64,000 nucleotides of DNA from an uncultured Lachnospiraceae bacterium (GTDB lineage: Bacteria; Bacillota; Clostridia; Lachnospirales; Lachnospiraceae): contig CAJTKK010000003.1 of NCBI GenBank assembly GCA_910576535.1, positions 62,001 through 126,000 of the forward strand. Reading direction: 5' to 3'. The translations under genes and the position numbers were made by a program. The notes below the pieces were generated by a model. That model was not told where the DNA came from. It made no database searches and saw only the letters and a program-made list of their open reading frames with translations. Position 1 is the stretch's first letter. Every line of letters starts with the position of its first letter. Below, one piece after another: positions 1 through 9,486 of the stretch.

Positions 1-419
1 TACGCATTATCAAGCGTACTGTTTGTATTTGCTGGAACAATCATTTTAAGTCCATGCTCAAAACCACATTTCACTGTTGCATCTATACAATAATCTGTTT
101 GCAGCCCTACAATAATAATTGTATCTTCATCTTTTTCATGCAGGTAGTCCAACAACCCCGTATCTTTGAAAGCACTGTTTACATTTTTATCAAAAATACG
201 CTCATTTGGCATTGGCTGAAATTCTTCGTATATTTCATAGCCTAATGCGCCTTTCGTTAATTTCTGTCCAGCACCATCATCATGTCTAACATAAATAACT
301 TCTATACCATTATTGCGCGCCTCTTTGATTAGTGTTTTAATACGATATACAAAAATCTCAAATTCGTATAAGTCATTAGTCATAATTAAATTTTGAGTAT
401 CAACAATTAACAATATCAT
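1..419 (-). CDS. Isochorismatase-family cysteine hydrolase (3' part, truncated by window edge)
   Basis: The frame starts at ATG 417-419, with a GGGAG ribosome site 8 bases upstream, and runs off the left edge after about 139 residues. The start MILLIVDTQN carries the first catalytic Asp (D7), and the segment GLQTDYCIDATVK carries the nucleophilic Cys of the isochorismatase/nicotinamidase-like hydrolases. These enzymes hydrolyse amides or vinyl ethers such as nicotinamide, isochorismate or N-carbamoyl compounds; the substrate cannot be told here. The gene is clearly richer in A+T than the block to its right and uses A/T-ending codons, which fits recent acquisition. The last part of the protein lies outside the window. 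Family call is firm, function open. Confidence 0.85.
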   Translation of the reverse strand, partial: MILLIVDTQNLIMTNDLYEFEIFVYRIKTLIKEARNNGIEVIYVRHDDGAGQKLTKGALGYEIYEEFQPMPNERIFDKNVNSAFKDTGLLDYLHEKDEDTIIIVGLQTDYCIDATVKCGFEHGLKMIVPANTNSTLDNA

Positions 420-618
420 TCTATTATCTCCCAAATTCCGATTTATATATTTGATTGTAAAATCTTTATCTATCATATACCATATATATTTATATGTCAT
501 TTCCCACTGGGTACACAATTCTGAAAAGGGAGTTATTTATCCTATGACTACCCAGCTATATTACTTCAAAATAGAATTTCAGAAAACCAATCGGCAAAAA
601 TAAAGAAGATGGGATCCT

Positions 619-650
619 GCATGGCGGAAACAATAAATTTTCCGCCATGC
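619..650 (-). terminator. Hairpin just after rsgA
   Basis: GCATGGCGGAAA (619-630) pairs perfectly with TTTCCGCCATGC (639-650), a 12-bp stem with an 8-base loop lying 7 bases beyond the rsgA stop. It closes the long minus-strand housekeeping block. There is no immediate U-run on the minus strand (a T-rich stretch comes about 10 bases later), so efficiency as an intrinsic terminator is uncertain. Confidence 0.6.
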
Positions 651-656
651 TTTCGC

Positions 657-1595
657 TTAATACTTTTTCTGTTCCTGCAATTCCTGATACAAGGCCCTAT
701 AGTTCTTATACCTGACATGGCTTATCTTCCCTTTTTCCAAAGCCTGCTTTACCTTGCAGCCTGGCTCATTTATATGAACGCAGCCCGAAAAGCGGCAGTC
801 CGCTCCGTATTCTGCAAATTCCGGGTAATACCTGTGCAAATCCTCTTTTTCCATGGAAAACATCTTTAATGACGTAAATCCCGGCGTATCCATGATATAA
901 GTGTTTTCGTGAAGGGCTATGATTTCCGAATGCCTTGTGGTATGCTTCCCCCTGTCAATCTTCCTGCTGATTTCCCCTGTCTCCATGCCCGCCTTAGGGT
1001 TCAGGTAATTAATCATGGAGGATTTGCCTACACCGCTTGGCCCCGCTACTGCCGTCGTCTTATTCTGAAGCAGGGTTCTTAATTCTTCCATGCCTTCCCC
1101 GTCTTTGGCGCTTACAAAAAGCACCCGGCGCCCACAGGATGCATAAGCCCTTTGCAGCATTTCCTTTTCTTCCTTTGCGGCTATATCCTGCTTATTAAAG
1201 CAGATAATGCTGCAGAGGCCTTGTTGTTCCATCATAATAAGAAACCGGTCCAAAAGATTAAAATTGGGTTCCGGTTTCACTATTGCAAATATAACAAGAG
1301 CCTGGTCAATATTCGCCACTGCCGGGCGGATCAGCTCATTATGCCTTGGCAGAATGCTGGTAATACTCCCAATCCCAGCTTTCTCATCCAATACTTCTAT
1401 CCATACATTGTCGCCTACTAACGGTTTCTTCTTTTCTTTGCGGAAAATCCCTTTCGCCTTACACTCATAGATTCTTTTCCCTTCTTCCGTATCTTCCCCT
1501 GCATAGACATAATAAAAGCCGGCAATCCCTTTTATAATTTTTCCTTGCAGCATTCCATCTTTCCCGCTTTCCCGCAGCATATCCTTGTCTTTCAT
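657..1595 (-). CDS. rsgA: Small ribosomal subunit biogenesis GTPase RsgA
   Basis: This circularly permuted GTPase helps mature the 30S subunit in the cytoplasm. The motif order is permuted as in the family: the FNKQD base-recognition motif comes before the P-loop GPSGVGKSS and the DTPGF switch. An OB-fold occupies the N-terminal ~75 residues. The C-terminal zinc-binding pattern C-x5-C-x-H-x5-C (CRFSGCVHINEPGC) is intact. At 312 residues it is of normal length. The start at 1595 has AGGGG about 10 bases upstream; an internal ATG at 1553 (MLQGKII) matches the usual start of homologues better but has a weaker site. It lies 12 bases after the prkC stop, so the two are co-transcribed, the same linkage as in Bacillus. 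Confidence 0.95.
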   Translation of the reverse strand: MKDKDMLRESGKDGMLQGKIIKGIAGFYYVYAGEDTEEGKRIYECKAKGIFRKEKKKPLVGDNVWIEVLDEKAGIGSITSILPRHNELIRPAVANIDQALVIFAIVKPEPNFNLLDRFLIMMEQQGLCSIICFNKQDIAAKEEKEMLQRAYASCGRRVLFVSAKDGEGMEELRTLLQNKTTAVAGPSGVGKSSMINYLNPKAGMETGEISRKIDRGKHTTRHSEIIALHENTYIMDTPGFTSLKMFSMEKEDLHRYYPEFAEYGADCRFSGCVHINEPGCKVKQALEKGKISHVRYKNYRALYQELQEQKKY

Positions 1596-1607
1596 ATTCC
1601 CTGCCCC

Positions 1608-3740
1608 TTATGTCTCCGGCGTAAACTGTATTTCCCTTGCAATCGTTTTTTGCACAGAAGTCCCTTCCGTTGTTGTCACTTCCCCTGTCTCCGGGTTCGT
1701 GTCCGTCACTGCGTCAGTCGTTACCATATAAGTAAAAGTAACTGTTCCGGTAGCTGAACGGATCCCCGTATAATTTACCGAAATGGGGAAAGAAGCTGTA
1801 TTGGTATTCAGTAGCTGCACCCCGTCCTCCGTGTCGATTGTCACCGTAACATTTAGCCCCTCCCTATATTCCGGGTCTTCCTCCGCCGAGGGGGCTTCTA
1901 TGCTTCCGTTATAGCTATAAGTAGCCTGTTTTGGCCCCAGGCTCACTTGCAAGTCAATCGCTGTACCCGGTTCCACATAGGAGCCTACCGAATAGCTCTG
2001 GTAACAGACAAGGCCGTTTAAGGAAACATCTTCATGATTCACCTCTGTAACGCTTCCCACCACAAGCCCGCTTTCTGTTATGGCTGCCATCGCATCCATC
2101 TCTGAGATCCCAATAAAATTCGAAACCCGCACTTTGTTATCTTCCGCTCCCTGGCTGATGCGGATTGTCACTGCCGACCCGCTGGGCGCTTTTGTTCCCC
2201 CTTCCGGGCTTTGGGAAATAATATCCCCTTTCGCCACTTTTGTATCGTAGCTTTCCGTCCGGTTCACCACAAAACCTTTCTGCTCTAAATTAGAAACACC
2301 CTGCGCCGTGGACATACCTGCCACATTTGGCACCTCAATGCCGCTGACCCCTGCACTGACCGTCAGCACGATATCCGTCTTGGCATCGACCATCTGCCCA
2401 ATGCCAATATTGCACTCCAGCACAAGACCCGCCTCATATTCATCCGTTTCCTTGTAATTGATTTCCGGCATCAGGCCAAGACCTAAAAGTTTCTCCTTAA
2501 CCTCTTCTAATTGCTTGCCTGCTACTTCCGGCATTTCAACTTGATCCGGGTTCTGGGACTCTTCGCTGTCTTGCCCAAAAGGCAGTATCCCCAAAGTCCT
2601 TCCCACCAGGAAAAGAACGATACATCCAATCAGCAGGGCTGCTACCACTGCCAGGACAGTCGTGATTCTCTCCATTTTGGAATCATATTCTTCCTCATCC
2701 TCGTCCTCATCTATGTCCTCTTCCTCATCATCCAAGGACTCTTCCTCATCATATTCCTCTTCCTCCTGATATTTCCGGCGGACATCTTTCTTCAGTCGGA
2801 GGGCCTCATCCATGGAATCCCTCCGGTTAGACTGCTTTTTGATCTGCACCATATCTTTATCGGTTATCATCCGGGTAGACGCTTCCTCATCCGGATTGAC
2901 CATTTTTACAAAATCTTCATCCGGGTTAATCAGCGACTGTTTTAAATCCGTTACCAGATCCCCCATTGTCTGGTATCTGCGGTCAGGGCTTTTCTGGCAG
3001 CATTTGTGTACGATCTGTTCTACACTGACCGGAATTTCCGGAATATATTCCCTTGGGGAAGGAAGGGGTTCCTGGATATGCTTAATCGCGATCGCTACCG
3101 TAGTTTCCCCATTAAAAGGGACTCTTCCGGTCAGCATTTCAAACATGGTAATGCCTAAAGAATAAATATCGCTCTTTTCATCGCTGTATCCTCCCCTTGC
3201 CTGTTCCGGCGATGTATAATGCACAGACCCCATGACATTGGACGTGATCGTATTGCTTGTCGCAGCTTTTGCAATGCCAAAATCCGTTACCTTTACTTTC
3301 CCTTCTTTGGAAATAATTATGTTCTGAGGCTTTATATCCCTGTGTATAATATGGTTATTATGCGCCGCCTCAATGCCCATGGATACTTGGATAGCGATGC
3401 TGATGGCTTCCTTTACGGAAAGCCTCGCCTTCTTTTCAATGTATTTTTTCAGGGTAATTCCTTCCACCAGCTCCATCACAATATAATAAATATCATTTTC
3501 CTCACCCACATCGTAAACATTTACAATATTCGGATGCATCAGCCCAGCCGCTGCCTGGGCCTCTACCCTGAATTTAGAAACAAAATTTGCATTTTCAGAA
3601 AATTCCTGTTTTAACACCTTAACCGCCACATAGCGGTTTAATTTATGGTCTTTTGATTTATATACATCCGACATTCCCCCGGTTCCAATTTTTTCCAGTA
3701 TTTCATACCGGTCGCCAATCATCATTCCTATTTTAATCAT
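1608..3740 (-). CDS. prkC: PASTA-domain serine/threonine protein kinase
   Basis: Membrane kinase that senses muropeptides and phosphorylates cell-envelope and growth proteins. Numbered from the ATG at 3752, the Gly-loop is near 23-30, the catalytic Lys is 45, HRD is 137-139 and DFG is 157-159, with an activation loop rich in Thr/Ser. A very acidic juxtamembrane linker (about 329-358) precedes one TM helix (about 362-389). Three extracellular PASTA repeats follow (about 407-610), then a further ~100-residue Thr-rich tail that I do not recognise. I chose ATG 3740 (MIKIGMMIGDRYEI) because at 3752 the AAAGGAG sequence sits only one base from the ATG; ATG 3725/3722 are other options. It sits between its cognate phosphatase and rsgA. 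Confidence 0.93.
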   Translation of the reverse strand: MIKIGMMIGDRYEILEKIGTGGMSDVYKSKDHKLNRYVAVKVLKQEFSENANFVSKFRVEAQAAAGLMHPNIVNVYDVGEENDIYYIVMELVEGITLKKYIEKKARLSVKEAISIAIQVSMGIEAAHNNHIIHRDIKPQNIIISKEGKVKVTDFGIAKAATSNTITSNVMGSVHYTSPEQARGGYSDEKSDIYSLGITMFEMLTGRVPFNGETTVAIAIKHIQEPLPSPREYIPEIPVSVEQIVHKCCQKSPDRRYQTMGDLVTDLKQSLINPDEDFVKMVNPDEEASTRMITDKDMVQIKKQSNRRDSMDEALRLKKDVRRKYQEEEEYDEEESLDDEEEDIDEDEDEEEYDSKMERITTVLAVVAALLIGCIVLFLVGRTLGILPFGQDSEESQNPDQVEMPEVAGKQLEEVKEKLLGLGLMPEINYKETDEYEAGLVLECNIGIGQMVDAKTDIVLTVSAGVSGIEVPNVAGMSTAQGVSNLEQKGFVVNRTESYDTKVAKGDIISQSPEGGTKAPSGSAVTIRISQGAEDNKVRVSNFIGISEMDAMAAITESGLVVGSVTEVNHEDVSLNGLVCYQSYSVGSYVEPGTAIDLQVSLGPKQATYSYNGSIEAPSAEEDPEYREGLNVTVTIDTEDGVQLLNTNTASFPISVNYTGIRSATGTVTFTYMVTTDAVTDTNPETGEVTTTEGTSVQKTIAREIQFTPET

Positions 3741-3852
3741 TTTTATAACCATGCTCCTTTTAAAGTCTGGAGATATCCGTTCCCAAACATAAAACCGCTG
3801 CCACGGCTCTCCGGTTAAAAGTCAAAGATTTCCATCCTTTTTGGCATACCGC

Positions 3853-4593
3853 CTAAGGCTCTGCAAACGGTTCAATCAGTATAACCGCAATATTGTCCCG
3901 GCCGCCGTTATTATTCGCTGCCTTTATCAATTCTTCCGCTTTTACTTCCACATTCTCCTGGCTGCTCAATATCATATGGATTTCTTCATCCTCCAGCATA
4001 TTGGTCAATCCATCCGAACACATTAGCACCATATCCCCCGGTTCCAGTTCCACATGAAAAAAATCAGCGTTTACATTATCCTCAGCCCCGATCGCCCTGG
4101 TGATGATATTTCTGTCCGGATGGTTTCTTGCCGCTTCTTTGGCAATTCCTCCCCTGCGCACCATTTCTTCCACAAGGGAATGATCTCTTGTTATCTGCTC
4201 CATCTTGCTGTCACTGACTACATACAGCCTGCTGTCCCCCACATTGGCCACTTCCAGATACTTATCCTTTAAGCAGGTAGCCGCTACTACCGTGGTGCCC
4301 ATGCCCCTGAGATCCTCTTTCTCCATTGCCTTTTCCCTTATATGGCTGTTGGCAGCTTCAATTGCCTTTTTTAATATCTTAACCGGGCTTTTTTCAAAAG
4401 AACCCGCAATCTCCTCTTTTATCGTTTCGACTGCATACTTGGACGCATAATCTCCTGCATTATGCCCACCCATGCCGTCTGCAACAATAAAAATGTTTGG
4501 AAGATTGCCCAAAGGCTTCTCCGATGCAAACACATAATCCTGATTTAATTTTCTCCTTTTTCCAATATCCGTAATGGAAAATGTCTTTAACAC
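3853..4593 (-). CDS. prpC: PP2C-family protein phosphatase
   Basis: Mn/Mg-dependent Ser/Thr phosphatase that reverses the neighbouring PASTA kinase. All PP2C metal-site motifs are visible: DGMGGHNAGD, GTTVVAA, VGDSRLY, TRDHSLV, CSDGLTNML and GGRDNIAV. The length of 246 residues is standard for the soluble bacterial type, and there is no signal peptide or TM segment. The start codon is GTG (4591-4593), preceded by AGGAGG at 8 bases. It is encoded 100 bases upstream of prkC and 17 bases after rlmN ends, part of one minus-strand transcription unit. Confidence 0.95.
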   Translation of the reverse strand: MLKTFSITDIGKRRKLNQDYVFASEKPLGNLPNIFIVADGMGGHNAGDYASKYAVETIKEEIAGSFEKSPVKILKKAIEAANSHIREKAMEKEDLRGMGTTVVAATCLKDKYLEVANVGDSRLYVVSDSKMEQITRDHSLVEEMVRRGGIAKEAARNHPDRNIITRAIGAEDNVNADFFHVELEPGDMVLMCSDGLTNMLEDEEIHMILSSQENVEVKAEELIKAANNNGGRDNIAVILIEPFAEP

Positions 4594-4609
4594 AATGAAA
4601 CCTCCTGCA

Positions 4610-5650
4610 TTAACGATGAAGCTCCCTGCGCCTCAACTGACCGCACGCCCCATCAATATCTCTTCCCATTTCCCTTCTTATAGTAACATTTATTCCATAT
4701 TTTTCAAGTTTATTTTTAAATGCAAGCGCTTTTTCAGGGGAAGATTGAGTAAAATCCCGCTCTTTCACAGGATTGACAGGGATCAGGTTCACATGGCAGT
4801 TTAAACCGCCGACCAGCTTTGCCAGCGCATCCGCATCCTCCCCGGCATCATTGATGCCTTCTATTAAACTATATTCAAAAGTGATTCTTCTTCCCGTCTT
4901 CTCAAAATAATACCCGCTGGCATCCATCAATTCATCCAACGTATATTTTTCTGCGATAGGCATTAGCTTACGTCTTTTTTCATCTGTGGCCGCATGTAAA
5001 GATAACGCCAAGGTAATCTGGAACCCTTCCTGCGCCAGTCTTTTCATCTGGGGAACAAGCCCGCAAGTGGATACCGTTACATTCCGCTGGCTGATATGAA
5101 GACCGTTTTCATCTGTCAGCAGACGGATAAACTTTACGGTATGGTCATAATTATCCAGGGGTTCCCCCATACCCATCATCACGACATTGGAAACCCTCTC
5201 TCCTGTCAAAAGAGTAATGGCATATACCTGTTCCAGCATTTCGGAAGGCGCAAGCGGCCTGACCAGCCCCTCCAGCGCCGAAGCACAGAACCGGCATCCC
5301 ATCCGGCATCCCACCTGAGAAGAAATACATACCGAATTCCCATGCTTATATTTCATCCAGACGCTTTCCACCGTATTCCCGTCTGCCAGTTCAAACAAAA
5401 ACTTTTTCGTCCCGTCCGTTTTTGATTCCTGTACCCGCAAAGGCTTCAACGTTGTAAAAGAATAGTTTTCCCAACATTTTTCTCTTAATTCTTTTGGGAT
5501 ATTCGTCATCTGTCCAAAATCCCCTGCCAGTTTCTGATGCATCCATTCATATAGCTGCTTTGCGCGGAATGATTTCTCCCCGGCCTTTTCCATCTCCCCC
5601 TTTAATTCTTCCAGATCCATTGATTTTATATCCGCTTTCGTACCGTTCAT
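4610..5650 (-). CDS. rlmN: Dual-specificity 23S rRNA/tRNA A2503 C2-methyltransferase
   Basis: Radical-SAM enzyme that methylates C2 of A2503 in 23S rRNA and A37 in some tRNAs through a methyl-cysteine intermediate. The iron-sulfur triad CxxxCxxC is in CRMGCRFC (about residues 120-127, counted from the ATG at 5665). The second catalytic Cys is in the C-terminal GACGQLRR segment. An N-terminal helical accessory domain is present. Length about 346 residues, as expected. I prefer ATG 5650 (MNGTKADI), with GGAGG 5 bases upstream, over ATG 5665, which lacks a good site. It follows rsmB by about 30 bases; pairing of the two rRNA methylases is normal in Firmicutes. Confidence 0.95.
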   Translation of the reverse strand: MNGTKADIKSMDLEELKGEMEKAGEKSFRAKQLYEWMHQKLAGDFGQMTNIPKELREKCWENYSFTTLKPLRVQESKTDGTKKFLFELADGNTVESVWMKYKHGNSVCISSQVGCRMGCRFCASALEGLVRPLAPSEMLEQVYAITLLTGERVSNVVMMGMGEPLDNYDHTVKFIRLLTDENGLHISQRNVTVSTCGLVPQMKRLAQEGFQITLALSLHAATDEKRRKLMPIAEKYTLDELMDASGYYFEKTGRRITFEYSLIEGINDAGEDADALAKLVGGLNCHVNLIPVNPVKERDFTQSSPEKALAFKNKLEKYGINVTIRREMGRDIDGACGQLRRRELHR

Positions 5651-5682
5651 CCTAACCTCCGTCATTCCGCTTTGCGCAATCC

Positions 5683-7065
5683 CTATCTTTCATCCTCCGC
5701 TTTTCTGCGGAATACCGCAATGAAAAAACCATCCGTTTCATGAATTCCCGGAAGAAGCTGCACATAGCCTTTCGCTGCCGTTTCTGTTTCCGGCACTCCT
5801 TCCAGCCTTCCGCTGATGTTTTCCGGCGTAAATGGATAATGGCCGAGAAACCACCTGACATTTTCTTCATTTTCTTCCTTGCGTACCGTACATGTGCTGT
5901 AAACAAGCAAACCGCCAGGTTTCACATAATCCCATGCCGTGCTTAATATTTTTCTTTGTATTCCGGGAAGTTCCACAAGCATCTCCTTGGTCAAGTTATA
6001 TTTTATATCCCTCTTCCTGCCAAGGACTCCAAGGCCGGAACAAGGAACATCCGCCAAAACCACATCCGCTTTCTTAGAAAGGCTTTTATCATACACTGTT
6101 GCATCGAAACACTCTGTCTCTATATGATCCATCTTCTGTCTTTTCACATTTTCCCATATAAGATCCATTTTTTCCTCTGAAATGTCCCTGGCAAGCACCC
6201 TGCCGCTTTTTCCGGTTTTTTCTGCCGCATGGACGCTCTTTCCTCCCGGCGCTGCACAGACATCCACAATAAAGCTGCCTTTTTCTATCCCGGCACACTC
6301 TATACAAAGCATGGAGCTGACATCCTGCACCGCAAAAAGCCCCTCGTCAAACCCCGGTATCCTCTTTACCCCGTCCGCATGGCTGATATCATAAGCATAG
6401 GGAAGATAAGGGCTCTGCCTTACTTCCATCCCAGCCTTTTTTATTTTTGCCAGCCAATCTTCCTTTTCTTTTTCCGGCAAAGACTCTTTCCATCTCACCG
6501 TCACCGGCCGGATCCCCAGCATGGCCTGAAGCATCTTTTTTGTCTTCCCCATCCCATAATCGTCCAGCCACATCTTAGCCAGATACTCCGGCATGGAATA
6601 CAGGACTGACAAATGCATCACCGGGTCCTTCTCCTCATCCGGGTAAAAGCCCGCTCCCCGGCCGGAACAGATCTCTTCTTTTTTCCTGGAAATATTCCGC
6701 AATACCCCATTTACAAATCCCTTTAATGAATGGAATTTTCTCTTCCCGGCCAGTTTCACTGCCTCGTTGCATGCCGCCGGATCCGGGACAGTATCCATAA
6801 AAAGGATCTGATATACGCTCATCCTAAGCAGGCTGCGTATCAAAGGCTTCATTTTTTCCGTAGGAACTTTGGAAAAAGCATTGATAATATAATCAATCTG
6901 TATCCGCCGTTCCAAGACGCCTTCCGTCACCCGTTTCACAAATGCCTTATCTTTTGAAGGCAGATAATCATATTTATCCAGTACATTCCTTATCAGGACA
7001 TTGCTGTAAATCCTCCCGCCTTCTATTTCCATTAGCATATCCAAAATTAATTCACGTATATCCAT
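5683..7065 (-). CDS. rsmB: 16S rRNA m5C967 methyltransferase RsmB
   Basis: SAM-dependent RNA cytosine-5 methyltransferase. An N-terminal NusB-like all-helical RNA-binding domain (about 1-140) is followed by a Rossmann domain. DVCAAPGGKS is the SAM loop, DVPCSGLGVLGRK carries the TPCS-type cysteine, and YSTCTVRKEENE carries the catalytic cysteine. Length 460 residues, normal. AAGGGGG lies 6 bases before the ATG. It is preceded by the yugP-like protease gene and followed closely by rlmN. Confidence 0.95.
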   Translation of the reverse strand: MDIRELILDMLMEIEGGRIYSNVLIRNVLDKYDYLPSKDKAFVKRVTEGVLERRIQIDYIINAFSKVPTEKMKPLIRSLLRMSVYQILFMDTVPDPAACNEAVKLAGKRKFHSLKGFVNGVLRNISRKKEEICSGRGAGFYPDEEKDPVMHLSVLYSMPEYLAKMWLDDYGMGKTKKMLQAMLGIRPVTVRWKESLPEKEKEDWLAKIKKAGMEVRQSPYLPYAYDISHADGVKRIPGFDEGLFAVQDVSSMLCIECAGIEKGSFIVDVCAAPGGKSVHAAEKTGKSGRVLARDISEEKMDLIWENVKRQKMDHIETECFDATVYDKSLSKKADVVLADVPCSGLGVLGRKRDIKYNLTKEMLVELPGIQRKILSTAWDYVKPGGLLVYSTCTVRKEENEENVRWFLGHYPFTPENISGRLEGVPETETAAKGYVQLLPGIHETDGFFIAVFRRKAEDER

Positions 7066-7196
7066 GGCAACCCCCTTGGCGCATCTTTCCTGTTTCTTAT
7101 ATAAGAAGCCCAGAGAACTTCCCTATATAGATCCGGTTTTCAAAAGGCCGGTCCGCAGGCAGCGTTTGCCCCTCCCCCTGCCTGCATCCCTTTTGA

Positions 7197-7904
7197 TTAA
7201 TCATCCTGCCTTCTATTTCCAAACAGCAGCGCCAGACGCAGAAGCTGCAGGATAGAAGATGCCGCCGCCGCCACATAAGTAAGCGCTGCCGCACGCAACA
7301 CCTTCTGGCAATATCCTGTTTCCTGGCCTCCAGTAATCCCACAGTCCTGCAGCATTGTCAATGCCCTGGAAGAAGCGTTAAATTCTACCGGCAAGGTTAC
7401 CACTTGGAACAGCACCGATAAGGAAAAAACCCAAATCCCGATTTGCACAAGAGTAGAACTCAATCCCAGCAGAACCCCCAGAAGAATCATCGGGATCCCG
7501 AGTTTTGAACCGATATTCGCCGCCGGGACTAATGCGCTTCTTATTTTTAAAGGCGCATACCCTTTCTGATGCTGCACGGCATGTCCGCATTCGTGCGCCG
7601 CCACGCCGATTGCCGCCACTGAATTGGACTGGTAAACGCTGTCCGAAAGCCGCAGCACTTTATTTCCAGGATCGTAATGATCCGTCAGCCTGCCGTTTAT
7701 ATGCTCAATCCTCACATCATGAATGCCTGAATAGTTCAGAATCCTCGCCGCCGCTTCCGCCCCTGTCATCCCGCTCATGCAGCGTACTTTCGCATACTTG
7801 CTATATGTGCTGTTTAAACTGCTGCTGGCTGCCATGCACAGCGCTGCCCCAATCAATACAAGAATGTATGTGGGGTCAAAATAATAACCGTAATGTCCAT
7901 ACAT
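7197..7904 (-). CDS. Membrane zinc metallopeptidase, YugP family
   Basis: Putative neutral zinc protease with four or so hydrophobic helices: an N-terminal anchor at about residues 11-30, the zinc motif HECGH at 104-108 in AAHECGHAVQH, and a hydrophobic C-terminal half. B. subtilis YugP is of similar size and has no clear substrate. The longest frame begins at 7982, but ATG 7904 (MYGHYGYYFD) has a consensus AGGAGG 8 bases upstream and fits the family length (235 residues), so the first 26 residues of the longer frame are discarded. The gene lies between fmt and rsmB in the same orientation. Confidence 0.88.
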   Translation of the reverse strand: MYGHYGYYFDPTYILVLIGAALCMAASSSLNSTYSKYAKVRCMSGMTGAEAAARILNYSGIHDVRIEHINGRLTDHYDPGNKVLRLSDSVYQSNSVAAIGVAAHECGHAVQHQKGYAPLKIRSALVPAANIGSKLGIPMILLGVLLGLSSTLVQIGIWVFSLSVLFQVVTLPVEFNASSRALTMLQDCGITGGQETGYCQKVLRAAALTYVAAAASSILQLLRLALLFGNRRQDD

Positions 7905-7999
7905 ATGATTCAACCTCCTAACTTTATCCTCTGCCCCATAAGGTTCTTTCTGCCGCCATGCAGCCTCCGGATAAGCCGTCACTTATCATGCCCCTGCTT

Positions 8000-8944
8000 T
8001 TATATGCCAAGCTGCAGCCCTTCCTCCATAGGATATCCTAACAGAAAATCTTTCACTGCCATCCGTTTTTTCCCCTCTATCTGCACCTTGGTCACTTTCA
8101 GAAGCCCGTTGCCTGTCCTTACGTAAAAAGCTTCCTTTTCCACCTTTTCGATGCAGCCGGCAGGTTTTGGCATTCCGTAGCTTCCCCTATCTTCTGCCGG
8201 TTCGCTTTCCCATATTTTCAGATTCCTCTGATGATAATAAGTATACGCACTGGGCCAGGAATTTAGTCCACGCACTAACCGGTCAATGAAAACTGCATCC
8301 TTTGCCCAGTCAATCAGCCCCAAGGACTTTTTCAGGGTTCCCACATAGCTTGCCTCTTCTTCTTTTTGTTTCTCCGGCTTAAGGATGCCCTTTTCTATCT
8401 TCGGCAAAGCTTCCACGATCAGTTTTGCCCCAGCTTCACGTAATTTATCATGCAAAGATTCCCCTGTCTCCCCCTGTTCAATGGGAACCACGCATTTCAT
8501 CAGCATATCCCCGGTATCCAGTCCCCGGTCCATCTGCATAATCGTAATCCCTGTTTCCTTTTCCCCGTTCAGGATTACCCATTGGATAGGCGCGGCCCCC
8601 CGGTATTTCGGAAGCAGGGAAGCATGGATATTTACGCAGCCAAACCGCGGCATCTTTAGAATTTCTTCCGGCAGAATCTGCCCAAAAGCCGCCACTACAA
8701 AAATATCCGCCTCCAATGCCGAAAGTTTCTTTATTTCTTCCGGTTCCCTGATTTTTGCCGGCTGCAGCGCCAAAATTCCATATTTTAAAGCACATGCCTT
8801 CACTGGCGGCATCTGCACGCCTTTTCCTCTCCCCTTTGGCTTATCCGGCTGCGTCACCACCGCCGTCACCTCATGCCCCGCTTTCACAATAGCCTCCAAT
8901 GCCCCTACTGCAAAATCAGGCGTTCCCATAAACACAATTTTCAT
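8000..8944 (-). CDS. fmt: Methionyl-tRNA formyltransferase
   Basis: Transfers a formyl group from 10-formyl-tetrahydrofolate to initiator Met-tRNA. Visible motifs are MKIVFMGTPDFAV at the start, the SLLPKYRGAAP loop that contains the active-site region, and the C-terminal tRNA-binding domain ending in EGLQLGI. Length 314 residues, standard. It follows def by 16 bases, so the enzymes that add and remove the formyl group are in one operon. Confidence 0.97.
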   Translation of the reverse strand: MKIVFMGTPDFAVGALEAIVKAGHEVTAVVTQPDKPKGRGKGVQMPPVKACALKYGILALQPAKIREPEEIKKLSALEADIFVVAAFGQILPEEILKMPRFGCVNIHASLLPKYRGAAPIQWVILNGEKETGITIMQMDRGLDTGDMLMKCVVPIEQGETGESLHDKLREAGAKLIVEALPKIEKGILKPEKQKEEEASYVGTLKKSLGLIDWAKDAVFIDRLVRGLNSWPSAYTYYHQRNLKIWESEPAEDRGSYGMPKPAGCIEKVEKEAFYVRTGNGLLKVTKVQIEGKKRMAVKDFLLGYPMEEGLQLGI

Positions 8945-8960
8945 ATATTACCGTACCCTT

Positions 8961-9446
8961 TCATTCTTCTTCCTCATCCTCCAGATCCGTCATATCCATC
9001 AACGGTCCTTCCACCTTATCCACATACAAGTTCCCGTCCAGATGATCCAGCTCATGGCAGATGGCTCTTGCCAAAAGTTCTGTACCCTCTATTTCATACG
9101 GCTCCATATTTTCATTATAAGCGGCCGCTTTCACGTAATTGGGCCTTGTCACAATCCCGGATTTCCCCGGGACGCTCAAGCATCCCTCTTGCCCCGTCTG
9201 TTCTCCGCTCATTTCCAATATCCGTGGATTAATCATTACATAAGGATCCTCCCCTGTTACATCAATCACAACGATCCTTTTTAAAATACCAACCTGCGGG
9301 GCCGCAAGCCCTACACCGCAAGCCTCATACATAGTTTCCAACATATCGTCCACCAGTTCTCTGATGCGCGGCGTCATTTCCTTTACTTCCTTACATTTCT
9401 TATTTAAGACTGCATCCCCAATTTCTCTTATGTTCCTGATTGCCAT
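8961..9446 (-). CDS. def: Peptide deformylase
   Basis: Metalloenzyme that removes the N-formyl group from nascent proteins. The three diagnostic motifs are present in order: GVGLAAPQVG, EGCLSVPG (metal-ligand Cys) and HELDHLDG (HExxH metal ligands). Length 161 residues, with an acidic C-terminal tail (LEDEEEE). An AAAGGA site precedes the ATG. It is encoded between priA and fmt. Confidence 0.97.
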   Translation of the reverse strand: MAIRNIREIGDAVLNKKCKEVKEMTPRIRELVDDMLETMYEACGVGLAAPQVGILKRIVVIDVTGEDPYVMINPRILEMSGEQTGQEGCLSVPGKSGIVTRPNYVKAAAYNENMEPYEIEGTELLARAICHELDHLDGNLYVDKVEGPLMDMTDLEDEEEE

Positions 9447-9486
9447 ATTTATTCTGTCCTTTCTTTATTATAAAATGTTGTAACCT

